A stretch of 64,000 nucleotides of DNA from Anarhynchus alexandrinus (lineage: Eukaryota; Chordata; Aves; Charadriiformes; Charadriidae): contig VUYV01000010.1 in NCBI GenBank assembly GCA_008711295.1, forward strand, positions 8,452,938 to 8,516,937, written 5' to 3'. Both the position numbers and the translations under genes were made by a program. The notes under the pieces are model-generated. The model had not been told where the DNA came from. It made no database searches and saw only the letters and a list, made by a program, of their open reading frames with translations. Shown in pieces: positions 49,582-58,855 of this stretch (the first letter of the stretch is position 1; each line of letters opens with the position of its first letter).

Positions 49582-49680
49582 AGGCCCCCGTGCAGGAAAG
49601 GCTTTCAGCACATGCTTATGTTCCATTGCTTTCACTGGGATTTAAGCACATTCTTAATGTATTTGTGAACAGAGTTGGGT
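49582..49680. repeat. Second copy of the palindromic sauropsid repeat
   Basis: AGGCCCCCGTGCAGGAAAGG, then CTTTCAGCACATGCTTATGT, then TCCATTGCTTTCACTGGGAT, then TTAAGCACATTCTTAA gives both arms and the centre of the same old palindrome as 47994-48208. The two copies lie 1.4 kb apart. Confidence 0.6.
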
Positions 49681-52600
49681 TTTTTATGAGGAAATCTTTA
49701 CAGTGGACACTTTTTTATGATAACGTGTTTGAGGCTACAGCCTTGTAAACTGGAATAAGGGTGGCACGGTGTGAGGCAGGAACCGAACCTGGGAGACAGA
49801 AACGGGGACACGAGGCTGGGCATGCTGGGGGGACGGACTGTCCATCTGGGGTGAAATCAGGGATACGGCCGGGAGCAAGGACCACCGTGGGCACAAATGA
49901 GCCATGTTACAGAGGTACTGAAGGTAAAAGTAATTTATTGTAGTTTTTGCTAAAGGAAGTCTACTGCAGTTGTCTAGACTATGTGTAATCCAGAGAGAAC
50001 TCACCCCACCTGAAGGTGATCATGTCACCTTTCCAAGATGCACTTGTGGTTACAACAGGTTGCTTTCGGAGATGCTGTTCCCTGGTTCATGATGAAGGGG
50101 GAGCCCAGGTGATGGCTCCGGCTGAATGGATCCTATCCCAGCTCTCTGACTTCGTACCTCTTCTTTTCTGTTTTCATGAAAAAAGGAATCCATCAAAAAT
50201 GTTTGTTTACCCCTCCAGCAGTAACTGGAACAGGGTTAGGAATGACCTTATTTAGTAAATTATTTTTTGTTAAATAATTAAAGGTATTACCTTGAAACCA
50301 GCTCCTAACATACCCATGCTACTGAGCACGCAGGAACTAGAAGCCGGTCTGTCTGTCCGCAGTGCTTCCTTGATTTCTGATTTGTCTTCTGGGCTGTGGC
50401 TTAAGGATTCAAGCACATCTTGGAGTAAGACACAAGCGAGCGAGCTCAACATGAGGCAGAAGCCTGTGCAGTAAATATCCTGGCTTGTGTTATTTTTTTG
50501 CTCTTTGAACTCTAAAAGCAGTTATTTGTCATTTATTTGATATCCCTTGACAATAAACATGATGTCTGTGAAGAACTAGTTACTGATAAGCTATCCAATA
50601 AGGTCAAAACATGCAAACAAATGACAGCAACAATAATATAGATGTTAACCACTGCATCCTCCTTTTTTTCATAACTTTTTAGATTGTGCACTACTGTATT
50701 TTTGTTGGAAGCATGTGGTACTATTGCTTCTGCAATAATTCGCCTTCCTGCACAGCAAACAGAAAGGATTTCAGGCATTTTATTTCCTTGTCAGCTTCAA
50801 TAAATGCAAAACAATTTACCTAAAAGAGCAAAATATCAGGACCAAATTTTTCAAAGCTTTTTTCTTGATTTTTTTTTGTCATTCAGAAAGCAAACTGTAA
50901 CTCTATAAGCAGACAAACAAAAGAAGGTTTTTTATGCATAACTTATATGCTCATTTCCTTTGATTCCTATAAGTGATGTCATGGAGCCCAGCTGTTGTGT
51001 TTCTGCGATGATTTCCCTTACTCATGTTTCACGCAGTCATTTCAGGCCCTAATGGAATTACTTTGAGCGAAACCTGGTTTTTTCATGGTTCACCTCCCAC
51101 GTCAGCTGATACCGGGAACTCTTCTCTGGGATGCATGGAGAGTAGGTACAGGCAATTAAGGAGATTTTAAGTAATGTTTTTCTGTTTTGTTTATAATCAA
51201 CCCCTCGCCCCGATACAGATCAGCACGCTGTGGGCATGAGGGACGATAAGGGATGCAGACATTACATTTCATGTTGTCTAGTTTTTATATGCTTGGTTTC
51301 TGCGGTGGAGTCGGTCCAGCAGCCTGGACATGCGTGTTGGCTCCTCAGCTGCTGCTGGGGAGAGCTAGGTCCCTCCTGTTGATATTTGGTGTGAGGGAGG
51401 AAATTTTGATAATTTGTTTTGACCAGTTTTATTGTCTTTTCTTTAATGAAAAACGCTATGCACAGGGCTGATTCTTGATTCCCAGCACCCAGGCACCTCT
51501 CTGGACTTCGGTGTAGCACCTTTGCCTACTCACGCAGCGACTTTTCATCTGGCAAATGTTTTCTTTTTTAAAAAATGGATGATGTAGCTATTGTCCTTCC
51601 ATACCACCACCTAAAGGTGACAGCACTCCCTGGGTTAGGGGGAATAACAGTTCAGTGCCCTTTTTGAGTGGTTCAAATCCACGTGTCCCCTCTTCCAGGA
51701 GACTGTCCAATGCACTCAGGTGCAGAGTTGTCTGACCCAGGGCGTAGCAGACAGGTAGCGAATAACAGGGTTATCTGCCAGGTGGCAGATAACAGGATTA
51801 GGGACCTGCAGAGCTGTTTTAGACTCAGTGTTTTTGGAGCTTGAGACATCATTCATGGAAAAATTAAGCTTCTCTTCTAAGCTACGCGTGCTTTCTCATG
51901 GAGTAATTGCATGAGCAGTGCCTCGATTAAATGCTTGTGTCCTTTATGTCCCTCATGTCCATCTTTGGCTGATCTGGAGTGTGAATTGTGTGGACTTCTA
52001 AGAGCTTAGATTTGTAACACCTCTAGTGTCTTCATGGAGCCATTTCAGGTGGAATATTCAATGTTGTACGAGTGCATGTGTCTGTATAAATATATATGAG
52101 AAAGTGTCTTGTTTTCTTTGCAGTTGGGGTTTTTTAGGCTTTTTAATATTGATGTTATTCATTATCTGCTGCTAAGGTGTTTTTATTTTGTCATTATTTT
52201 TATTCCCATAACGATTGGTGGCACCGGTGAAGGCTGGGCGAACATGCTGAAGTGAAGAGACAAAGCGGAGGAAGGGGACCACTGGCACGGGGAGATGCAG
52301 TGACAAGCCAGCAAGGACAGAAGCCACTCCTCCCACCTTCAGTGCTTCACCTGAGGTACCTGCATTAAGGACACAGTTACGCTGTGGTTCCTGCAAAGCC
52401 GGGAGGGAGATTAGCAGCTCCAGAGTGACTTAGCCCCATCGGTAGACCTGAATCAGAGATGCTTCTCGTTCACCCCATTAGCATCTATAGTGATTGTGTC
52501 TGACCTACGGAGCCCAACCTGCTGGAACATGCTTTTCCACCAACCCTCGTTCAGTGTGGACCTCTCAGCCTGCCTCCCTCCCCATTTACTGTGGGGCCTC

Positions 52601-53328
52601 TGCCCTGCTGCCCTTCTTTGCAAAAAAAAAAATTTACTATTAGAAAAAGATGGAGCATGAAGAATTCCAGCCTGAGCGGGGAATGTAAGTGAATTAATCT
52701 CTCCTGGTGAGGAGGAAATTATTTTTGTTACTAGCAAAGGTTGTTTTTTCATTGGAATTTTTCTCCCAAAGCTTTCAGGCATCCGTCAAAAACCCAACAG
52801 CTTAATTTCTGTAGATACAATGTTTCACTTTTTAGTTGCCAAATAACCTCATATATTTAATTTTCCAGATTTTTTAGATGCTTTCAGGAAGTTGTCACCA
52901 GAGACCCTCCCCGGATAAATTTCCTTTTCCAAGAAAGCCACTTGTAACAAAAACTGTAACAAAGATGATTCAAGCAGTTGTGTCCTGCCCAGAAACAATG
53001 CTGCAGCTAAGCTTTGACCGCCTTTTATTAAACACAGTCAGAATCTTTCTGGCCCTTTTCATGTGCCGAGGGTGGGGGCCATTGATCTGCTCTGCTTCTG
53101 CTGCAGCCTGGCAGCCTGCTCTGGCCCGAGCGGGGACCCAAACTCGCCGCTTTTCAGCTGTGCCTGTCCTCTTCTCCCCCTTTCTTTTTTGTTAAATGGA
53201 AGTTGACGTAACAGAAGAGAGGAGCCTGCCAGGAGGGTGTCAGAGTCAGCAATGATCACAATCAGACATTGCGATCAGATTGCTCTTCCAACTCCGAGGA
53301 AGAAATAACCATCTGTTTCAATGGATAC
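49681..53328. other. No gene recognised
   Basis: Apart from the inverted repeat at 51770 and short T-runs, the sequence is unique and unremarkable. Open frames are at most 109 codons and not recognised. Confidence 0.55.
51770..51793. promoter_or_regulatory. Perfect 24-bp inverted repeat with GATA and E-box cores
   Basis: GTTATCTGCCA (51770-51780) and TGGCAGATAAC (51783-51793) are exact reverse complements separated by GG. Each arm contains a GATA-factor core (TTATCT / AGATAA). The centre reads CAGGTG, a core bound by ZEB/Snail- and bHLH-type factors. The layout is that of a symmetric composite binding site. Function is inference. Confidence 0.7.
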
Positions 53329-53394
53329 GGGGGAGGGGGTGGGGGGGGGGGGGGGGGGAGGGGGAAGAAAAAAAAAAAAAAGGAAAAAAAAAGA
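53329..53394 (+). repeat. Long G-tract joined to an A-tract
   Basis: The plus strand has an almost pure G-run from 53329 to 53364, including 18 uninterrupted Gs. A near-pure A-run follows to about 53392. It is all purine except one T at 53340. The G part could form quadruplexes, and the whole could form a triplex. Length is likely variable and hard to sequence accurately. Confidence 0.85.
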
Positions 53395-55799
53395 CAGAGC
53401 AATGTCCAGGATTTTGCATTGCAAAGAGTGCCTCGTTGCCTCTCAGGAAATGTTGAAATAGGGTTTGATAGTGGTGTGAGTTTAGGACCTTTTGCACCAG
53501 AGGCAAACATCCAGCACTCAGCTAATGTGCAGTAAAATCGGGTATGGTGCATATGACACTTTAAGTATTTCCATTTTCCTTCTGGGACCCGAGTTGGACA
53601 GTAGCCTGGGACATCTATGGAGTGGCCTTAACCCATCTGGTCAATGGATTTCCACCCCTTTTTTTTTTCTCCAGCGTACACTGAGAAAAGCCTGTTGCTG
53701 TAATTGGAAGTGGCTTGGTCTGCTGGGGCAAGCGGGGGTCCACAGCCCTCCCCCTCGCCCGTACCCCATCCTGCACAGGTGGCTGCCCGGCGGTGGCTGC
53801 GCGTTGGCCTCGCTGTGTGATGTCCTCCAAGCCCAGTAAATATTCCAGGCCACAGAGTGCTACCATGCATGCAACAAAGGCAAAATTCATTTATTCACTC
53901 AGGCAGGTGATGGATAGTCTGTCAATGTTTATACAGTAGACACAAGCCTAATTTTCAGGTATTAGTTGATTAACACTTGAGTCATAGTGTGTGTCCTGTG
54001 TCCAGTAATGTGGAACATCAAATGTGTGAAAAAGATTAATAGTGTGCACAGATGTTACTCAGAGGATCAATTTGTCTGGGGTTTGAAGAGGTGGTACCCT
54101 GCAGATCAATAGGAAAGGAGAAAATTAGAGTAATATGTTGAAAGAAATCACAGCCGAGTCTATGCATGGCTGGGTTATCTGCTCCAAATACTCAACTTCT
54201 CGTAAAGACTTTCAAAGACTGCAACAAAATGTTAAGCACGTTCTCCTGTAAATTTTTTTGCTGTTGTTGTTTCTTACAGAACTACACCTTCCCCAAATGG
54301 CAAGCCCTTAGCAAGGGACACAAAGCAGCCCTTGTGCGACGGGCTGAGCAGCCCAGGAAAACTTTTCCCTGGCATTTTGTATGAAAAACGCTTCCCTGTA
54401 TTATAAATAGCAACAGGCAGGAGGGCAATAGAAATAAATGTTGCTCTGTAAATAAGAGAACCGAAGTTGGACAGCAGAAGGGCTCTTTTTGGACAAGCTC
54501 AACTTTTCCTCAGTTTTAAAGGAGAAATGTTATGGTACCTCTTTTCCCTGCTGTCTCCAAGCTCTGCCCGATGGGAGCCACATCGCAGCAGAGTACCAGG
54601 AAGGCTGGAGCAGGTTCAGGCACTCATACCCCCATAGCGGCTGCTGTGGTGCAACACCCCCTGGGCTCCTCGCCCCCGGACCTGCCTGGGCAGAGAGGAT
54701 ATAAGCACCAAACGTGCTCAGACCAACCCATAGAGAACTTTTTTCTGCAGTGGCAGGACAATGTCTCTTGAATTTAATGCTCGTTTTCCATAGCAAAGTG
54801 GTCCCATCCCATCACTCCACGCAGCAGTGGGTTACAAAGCTGCTGGTGTGTTACAGCCCCATTTCCCATCACTGTGTTACACAGCCTTTTGCAGGAGAGC
54901 GCTTTGGGGTCTAGGAGTCTGTGGGAAGTTCCCTCATGGGAGAGGGACAGATCCCTCTTATATTAAGGAGCTAAACCATGGCTGGGCAAAGCTCTGGAGA
55001 GGACACTCCACCAAAGAGCCCCACATCTTCCAGCAGAAGGACACAGTGGCCCCCCTCGTGCTCTCCTCCATCTTCCTCTCTGTGCTTGCACGGGATGCCG
55101 AGCTGTAAAGGTTTAAAAGGAGGGAGGAACTGTATGGGGTGGGTTCTCCTGTGGGCAGCGCCAGCCCCGTGCCCTGCCCAGCCCCTGCGAGGCGTCGCGG
55201 GAGAGCTGCCGAGTGAAGAGCGGCCGCCCGGCGGCTGACTCGCACGTACTGCCAAATAGCGGCGCAGAGGTTCCGCGTATCTGTTTATCGCCGCTATTCA
55301 GAAATGGTTCCTCGCCACTGAGATAGAAAGCAGCTTTGGACAGAAATTTCAGCATATGATGGGAATGTCAGCAGTGTTATGCTCTTTCGTATTTTTTTTT
55401 AAAGCCTGGCTTTCTGCAAACTGACATATTTACATGCTTGCTTTATAACATTGGCATGGGATTTATGAAATCTCCTTAAAATTAATGTCTATTTCTAACA
55501 AATTTAAATTAAAAATGACCGTACCCACATGAGGAATAGGATAGGAAATTTAATTTAAGGGAAAGCTGGGAATGTGTATATTTCTGTTGCATATATTTCA
55601 GACTATTTCTGTTGCAACCTAATAGCATGTGTGAATGAGTGCCTGATCCTTTAAACATAACCTATGGAGGGCTGTACTTATACAAGCAGTTGCTTTGTGA
55701 AATCGGCAGGAAAGCTCAGAAAGTAAGAATTACTTTAGTCGCAGATTTTTGCAGGAATCCAAATTCATCTGTCCGGAGGCCCACTCACCCGAAAGAGGA
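53395..55799. other. No gene recognised
   Basis: Mixed composition, with one CpG cluster (55159-55314). Several open frames of 70-118 codons overlap at 53490-53890, in the G+C-richer part. None has a recognisable domain. Confidence 0.55.
55159..55314. promoter_or_regulatory. CpG cluster
   Basis: Nineteen CpGs lie in 156 bp, in G+C-rich sequence that drops sharply to AT-rich after 55320. It is a candidate regulatory segment. Several short open frames overlap it, as expected from low stop-codon frequency. Confidence 0.45.
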
Positions 55800-55850
55800 G
55801 TAAGGAGGGGGGAAAGGAGGGTGAAGAGAGGGGCCGAGGGCGGGGGCAGG
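55800..55850 (+). repeat. Purine-rich G-run cluster
   Basis: Six G-runs of 3-6 lie within 50 bases, but some spacers exceed 7 bases, so it only loosely fits a quadruplex pattern. It is followed by CpG-containing sequence to 55900. Confidence 0.5.
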
Positions 55851-56637
55851 TGCTGGGCTGCGAACGCCGGGAGGAAGAGGCAGGGTTAACAACGGGCCGG
55901 ACAGAAATGCCTTTTTCCTTCCCTGCGCCAGGTCCAGGCCAGCCACTCCGTGCAATTAGGAGCCCTTCATATATACCCTCTGCTTCGAGAAACAACCATG
56001 GCTTCCTCGTTGAGGATCGGTGTAAACTGCTCTGAACCATCATAAAAATAGTATATTCTCATTTTCTCAGCACAGGCAGTAGCAGCTGAGCTTACACGCC
56101 CCAGACCAAAGTCCAGAAGCCAGGCTTGGCGATACGTTTCCTGCACAATATATTTATATAGACAGCTAACCCGTCGCTAGTCTGCTGGCAGTTTTGCGTT
56201 TTCCTTGTAAACTGTGCTTATGTGCTACAACACATCTGGGCATTCTTAATTCTGCCTCTCACTTCATTACCTTTCATAGGGGACTCTGGGTTTACAGCCA
56301 TAGAATCAATAGTTTGAAAGTTTTAAAAAGTGCAATATTAAAAATTTAAAAGAAACCAGGAAATCATAGTCTCCATTCAGAGGAGAAAAAAAAAATAAAA
56401 AACACAACACAAAAACTTTTTTCTTTGGATAAGGATCAGGGCTCACAATTAATTATCTTTATACATAGCAGTTTGGGATTTCTTCAGATATGTTACTAAA
56501 TCTATGTGTGAGCATGCTTGTCTTCTGGAATCCACATTAAATATATTAAAAGAGTTTAGACACGGCACGGTTTGTTGGCAGCGTTCATGCGAAGTGGACT
56601 CCAGCAAACAATCTGTTGCTATTTACAAGGCTGGAAA

Positions 56638-56675
56638 GGGGGGTTTGGGCACGGGGAGAGGGGGGAGCGGGGGGG
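56638..56675 (+). other. Strong G-quadruplex motif, five G-runs
   Basis: G-runs of 6, 3, 4, 6 and 7 are separated by four 3-base spacers (TTT, CAC, AGA, AGC). This is well within the strict quadruplex definition and is among the strongest such motifs in the window. It lies in a CpG-rich patch that continues to about 56750. Confidence 0.75.
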
Positions 56676-56703
56676 TCCGCGGGGCACGTCCCGCTGCCCA
56701 GCC

Positions 56704-56721
56704 CCTGCCTGCGCAGGCAGG
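56704..56721. repeat. Perfect 18-bp palindrome
   Basis: CCTGCCTGCGCAGGCAGG is its own reverse complement. The CTGCGCAGGC centre resembles an NRF1-type half-site. It lies 30 bp after a strong G-quadruplex motif and inside a CpG-rich patch. Confidence 0.65.
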
Positions 56722-56738
56722 AGCCCCAGCCCGACGAG

Positions 56739-56770
56739 GCTGACTTCAGCGGAGGATCAATTCCCCGCTG
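56739..56770 (+). repeat. Ancient sauropsid repeat fragment (TTCAGCGGAGGAT type)
   Basis: GCTGACTTCAGCGGAGGATC followed by AATTCCCCGCTG shares CTGAxTTCAGCGGAGGAT with the fragment at 44214. It is only about 30 bp long. Confidence 0.35.
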
Positions 56771-57029
56771 CAGTATTTCTTTCCCTTGAGCAGATCTAAT
56801 TGAAATCAGATCTTTGTGCTGCGTTAGGATTCCTCTGGCAGCGCCGGTCTTGGCATTGTTTTCTTTACCATTTTTCCTATTACTGTTAGTACCAATCACC
56901 AGAACAAGGCAGCGAGGAACAGAAGAGAAAAGCAACATGCTGTGAAATTGTTGAAATAATTCAAAGGTTTCCACAGGAAACATCATCTCCAAATGCTTGA
57001 ATGCAGCCTCCCAGATATAAATATAGTGC

Positions 57030-57072
57030 AGGGAAAGAGAGGGAGGGGGTGAAAAGGGAAGGGAGAGAGAGA
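57030..57072 (+). repeat. GA-rich purine tract
   Basis: The tract of G and A is nearly uninterrupted (one C near its start, one T at 57050) and ends in a short GA repeat. It lies 16 bp before the dense CpG cluster at 57088. Such GAGA-type tracts often border open chromatin, but that is inference here. Confidence 0.6.
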
Positions 57073-57087
57073 TTTAGTGATATTAGG

Positions 57088-57230
57088 CGGCTAAAGCGAT
57101 CGGAGCGATTTGTAAATTATACAGGCGGTCGCGTTCCCCGTGTACCGCGCTTCGTGTAGCACCAGAGAACGAAGCGGATGTCTCGACGTGCTTAACAGCC
57201 TCTTTTAACCCGGGTCCGTGGTCTGCGGCG
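57088..57230. promoter_or_regulatory. Dense CpG cluster, short
   Basis: By count there are 19 CpG sites in 143 bp, about one per 7.5 bp, although the segment is only moderately G+C-rich and its flanks are AT-rich. CpG this dense in a low-GC context suggests germline hypomethylation. No open frame of note is present. Confidence 0.55.
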
Positions 57231-58658
57231 CCCTCCTTGCTTTGTTTCCAGGGGTATCGTTAGACTCTTCCTGTCTTCTTCTTGAAAGTTTGAAAAATAG
57301 AAGTTGATTACAGAATAAAAACATGGATCCTTCAGCACGTGCTGAGAACAGCATCGATAACATCCATGCATTTATTGACGGATATCTTTCAATCACTCAA
57401 GGAAACAATTTTGGTTTTAGCAGATGGCATTCTTTCAGTTTAATCCATTCAAGCTGATAGTAGCTGTGTCATTTTACTATCTATATCGCTAAAATATACT
57501 GTATTTTAGTATTTTAAAATGGAAGGAGAGTTTAATTATTTTAAGAAACACAGCCAGCTTATTTTCTAAGCCTGAATAGGTAGGTTAGATTTACAAATTA
57601 ATATTTTGGTTCCTGGGTGTAATATATTTGATTTGTAGAAGTGTACATTTTAGGAATGGCTAAAGAATTTTAAATTAAAACTATTTTTTTAATGGAAAAA
57701 ATAATTATTCAATTAGTCAAAATTTGCCAGAAGTAATAGTTATGCTTTTGGGGGAAAATTTTGATTTGTTAGAAGGAATGGAACCGCTTTCAGTTTTTTA
57801 ACCCATCATTTTGGAGTTTTTGTCATATGGCTGAGCAAGAAAGACAAATTCTATGCAGGAACATTTTAATGAAAATTTTTTTTTTTTTCGTTTTGGCTGC
57901 AGTTTTGTAATGAGAGGGAGGGGACTTTCTTCAGCTAGTGCTTCTGAATAGCCAAAAATCCCCGTGCCATCTGTGGGCATAGCTTACACTTTGGAAATTA
58001 GTATTTAGGTCTTTGATGGTAGACAGCCAGGTTTGAAGCATTTGCCTCAGGAAATTGCCGTACAAGAGCAGAAAATCCATTCCTCCTATTGTCTCCAGGA
58101 GCTCGGCAATTTCTGGGAGCTCCCAGCACCCCCCCAGGCTCTCTTTGTCTGTAAACAAACTTCAGTTTGGCTCCCCCCCCCCTCCAGCTCTCTAATCCTT
58201 TGCATGAAATCATTACCAGCTACTTGCAATGAACATGCCATTCTTCAGCTCACAATTATTGTTGTCAGCTTCACATAACAGTTCATCCCTTTTCTGCTTA
58301 ATCAGAGGCATTAGATTTCAGGTATTCATGGAAATGGAGAAGAGTTTTGAGGTTTCCAAATACTTCTTTTAATGAATCTTGTGATATTTTTAACAAAGAG
58401 GTCAGAAATACATATTTTCTTCTTTTCTGAATGTTAACAAAATACAGAAAAAGAAAGAGAGAAGGGGCGGGGGGAAGCGAGTTTCCAATGATTTTAGCCT
58501 GGTGACTGGATGTCCTTTGTGCATCTGTTCAAGTATTTTGTGGTTTGCATTTACGTCTGTATTTGCCCAATTTACAGCTTAAAAAAAATCAATAGTAATG
58601 TTATATTTTCATGAAACCAGCATTTTTTAACTGAGATCTCATGAGTAAATTAAATTTC
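57231..58658. other. No gene recognised; AT-rich
   Basis: Strongly AT-rich from 57400 to 57800, with a C-run near 58172. Nothing gene-like is seen. Confidence 0.55.
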
Positions 58659-58690
58659 ATCCGAGCTGGATTACATCCAAGTTGGATTAC
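58659..58690 (+). repeat. Two tandem 16-bp units carrying GGATTA
   Basis: ATCCGAGCTGGATTAC (58659-58674) is followed directly by ATCCAAGTTGGATTAC (58675-58690). Each unit contains GGATTA, the core bound by OTX/PITX-type homeodomains. It is adjacent to ancient repeats, so it may be part of one. Confidence 0.6.
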
Positions 58691-58695
58691 AGTTG

Positions 58696-58741
58696 CAGGC
58701 CCTGATCCTGCAAATGCTTATGCACATGAATATTCCCGCTT
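58696..58741. repeat. Fragment of the palindromic sauropsid repeat
   Basis: CAGGCCCTGATCCTGCAAAT, then GCTTATGCACATGAATATTC matches one half of the palindrome family seen at 47994 and 49582 (GGCCCGATCCTGCAAA...GCACATG). It sits directly before a MIR-like remnant. Confidence 0.5.
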
Positions 58742-58753
58742 AGTTTATGCCTT

Positions 58754-58855
58754 GGGCTGGGACTTGACAGACCTGGAACCTAGTTCTAGGTTTGCTATAG
58801 CCTCCCTCTTCCCCAAGTCCCTTATTTGCTCTGAATCTCAGTTTCTGCTATTACT
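58754..58855 (+). mobile_element. MIR-like SINE remnant (forward orientation)
   Basis: The sequence GGGACTTGACAGACCTGGAA, then TTCTAGGTTTGCTATAG, then CCCCAAGTCCCTTATTTGCT, then CTGAATCTCAGTTTCTGC follows the MIR core and 3' side in order, ending at an A-run. It lies directly after a fragment of another old repeat (58696-58741), so this spot is a nest of ancient insertions. Confidence 0.55.

Noticed and set aside
53262..53552. Open frames with Gly-run or Pro/Phe-run translations
   Set aside because: These are translations of the G-tract and A-tract, not proteins.
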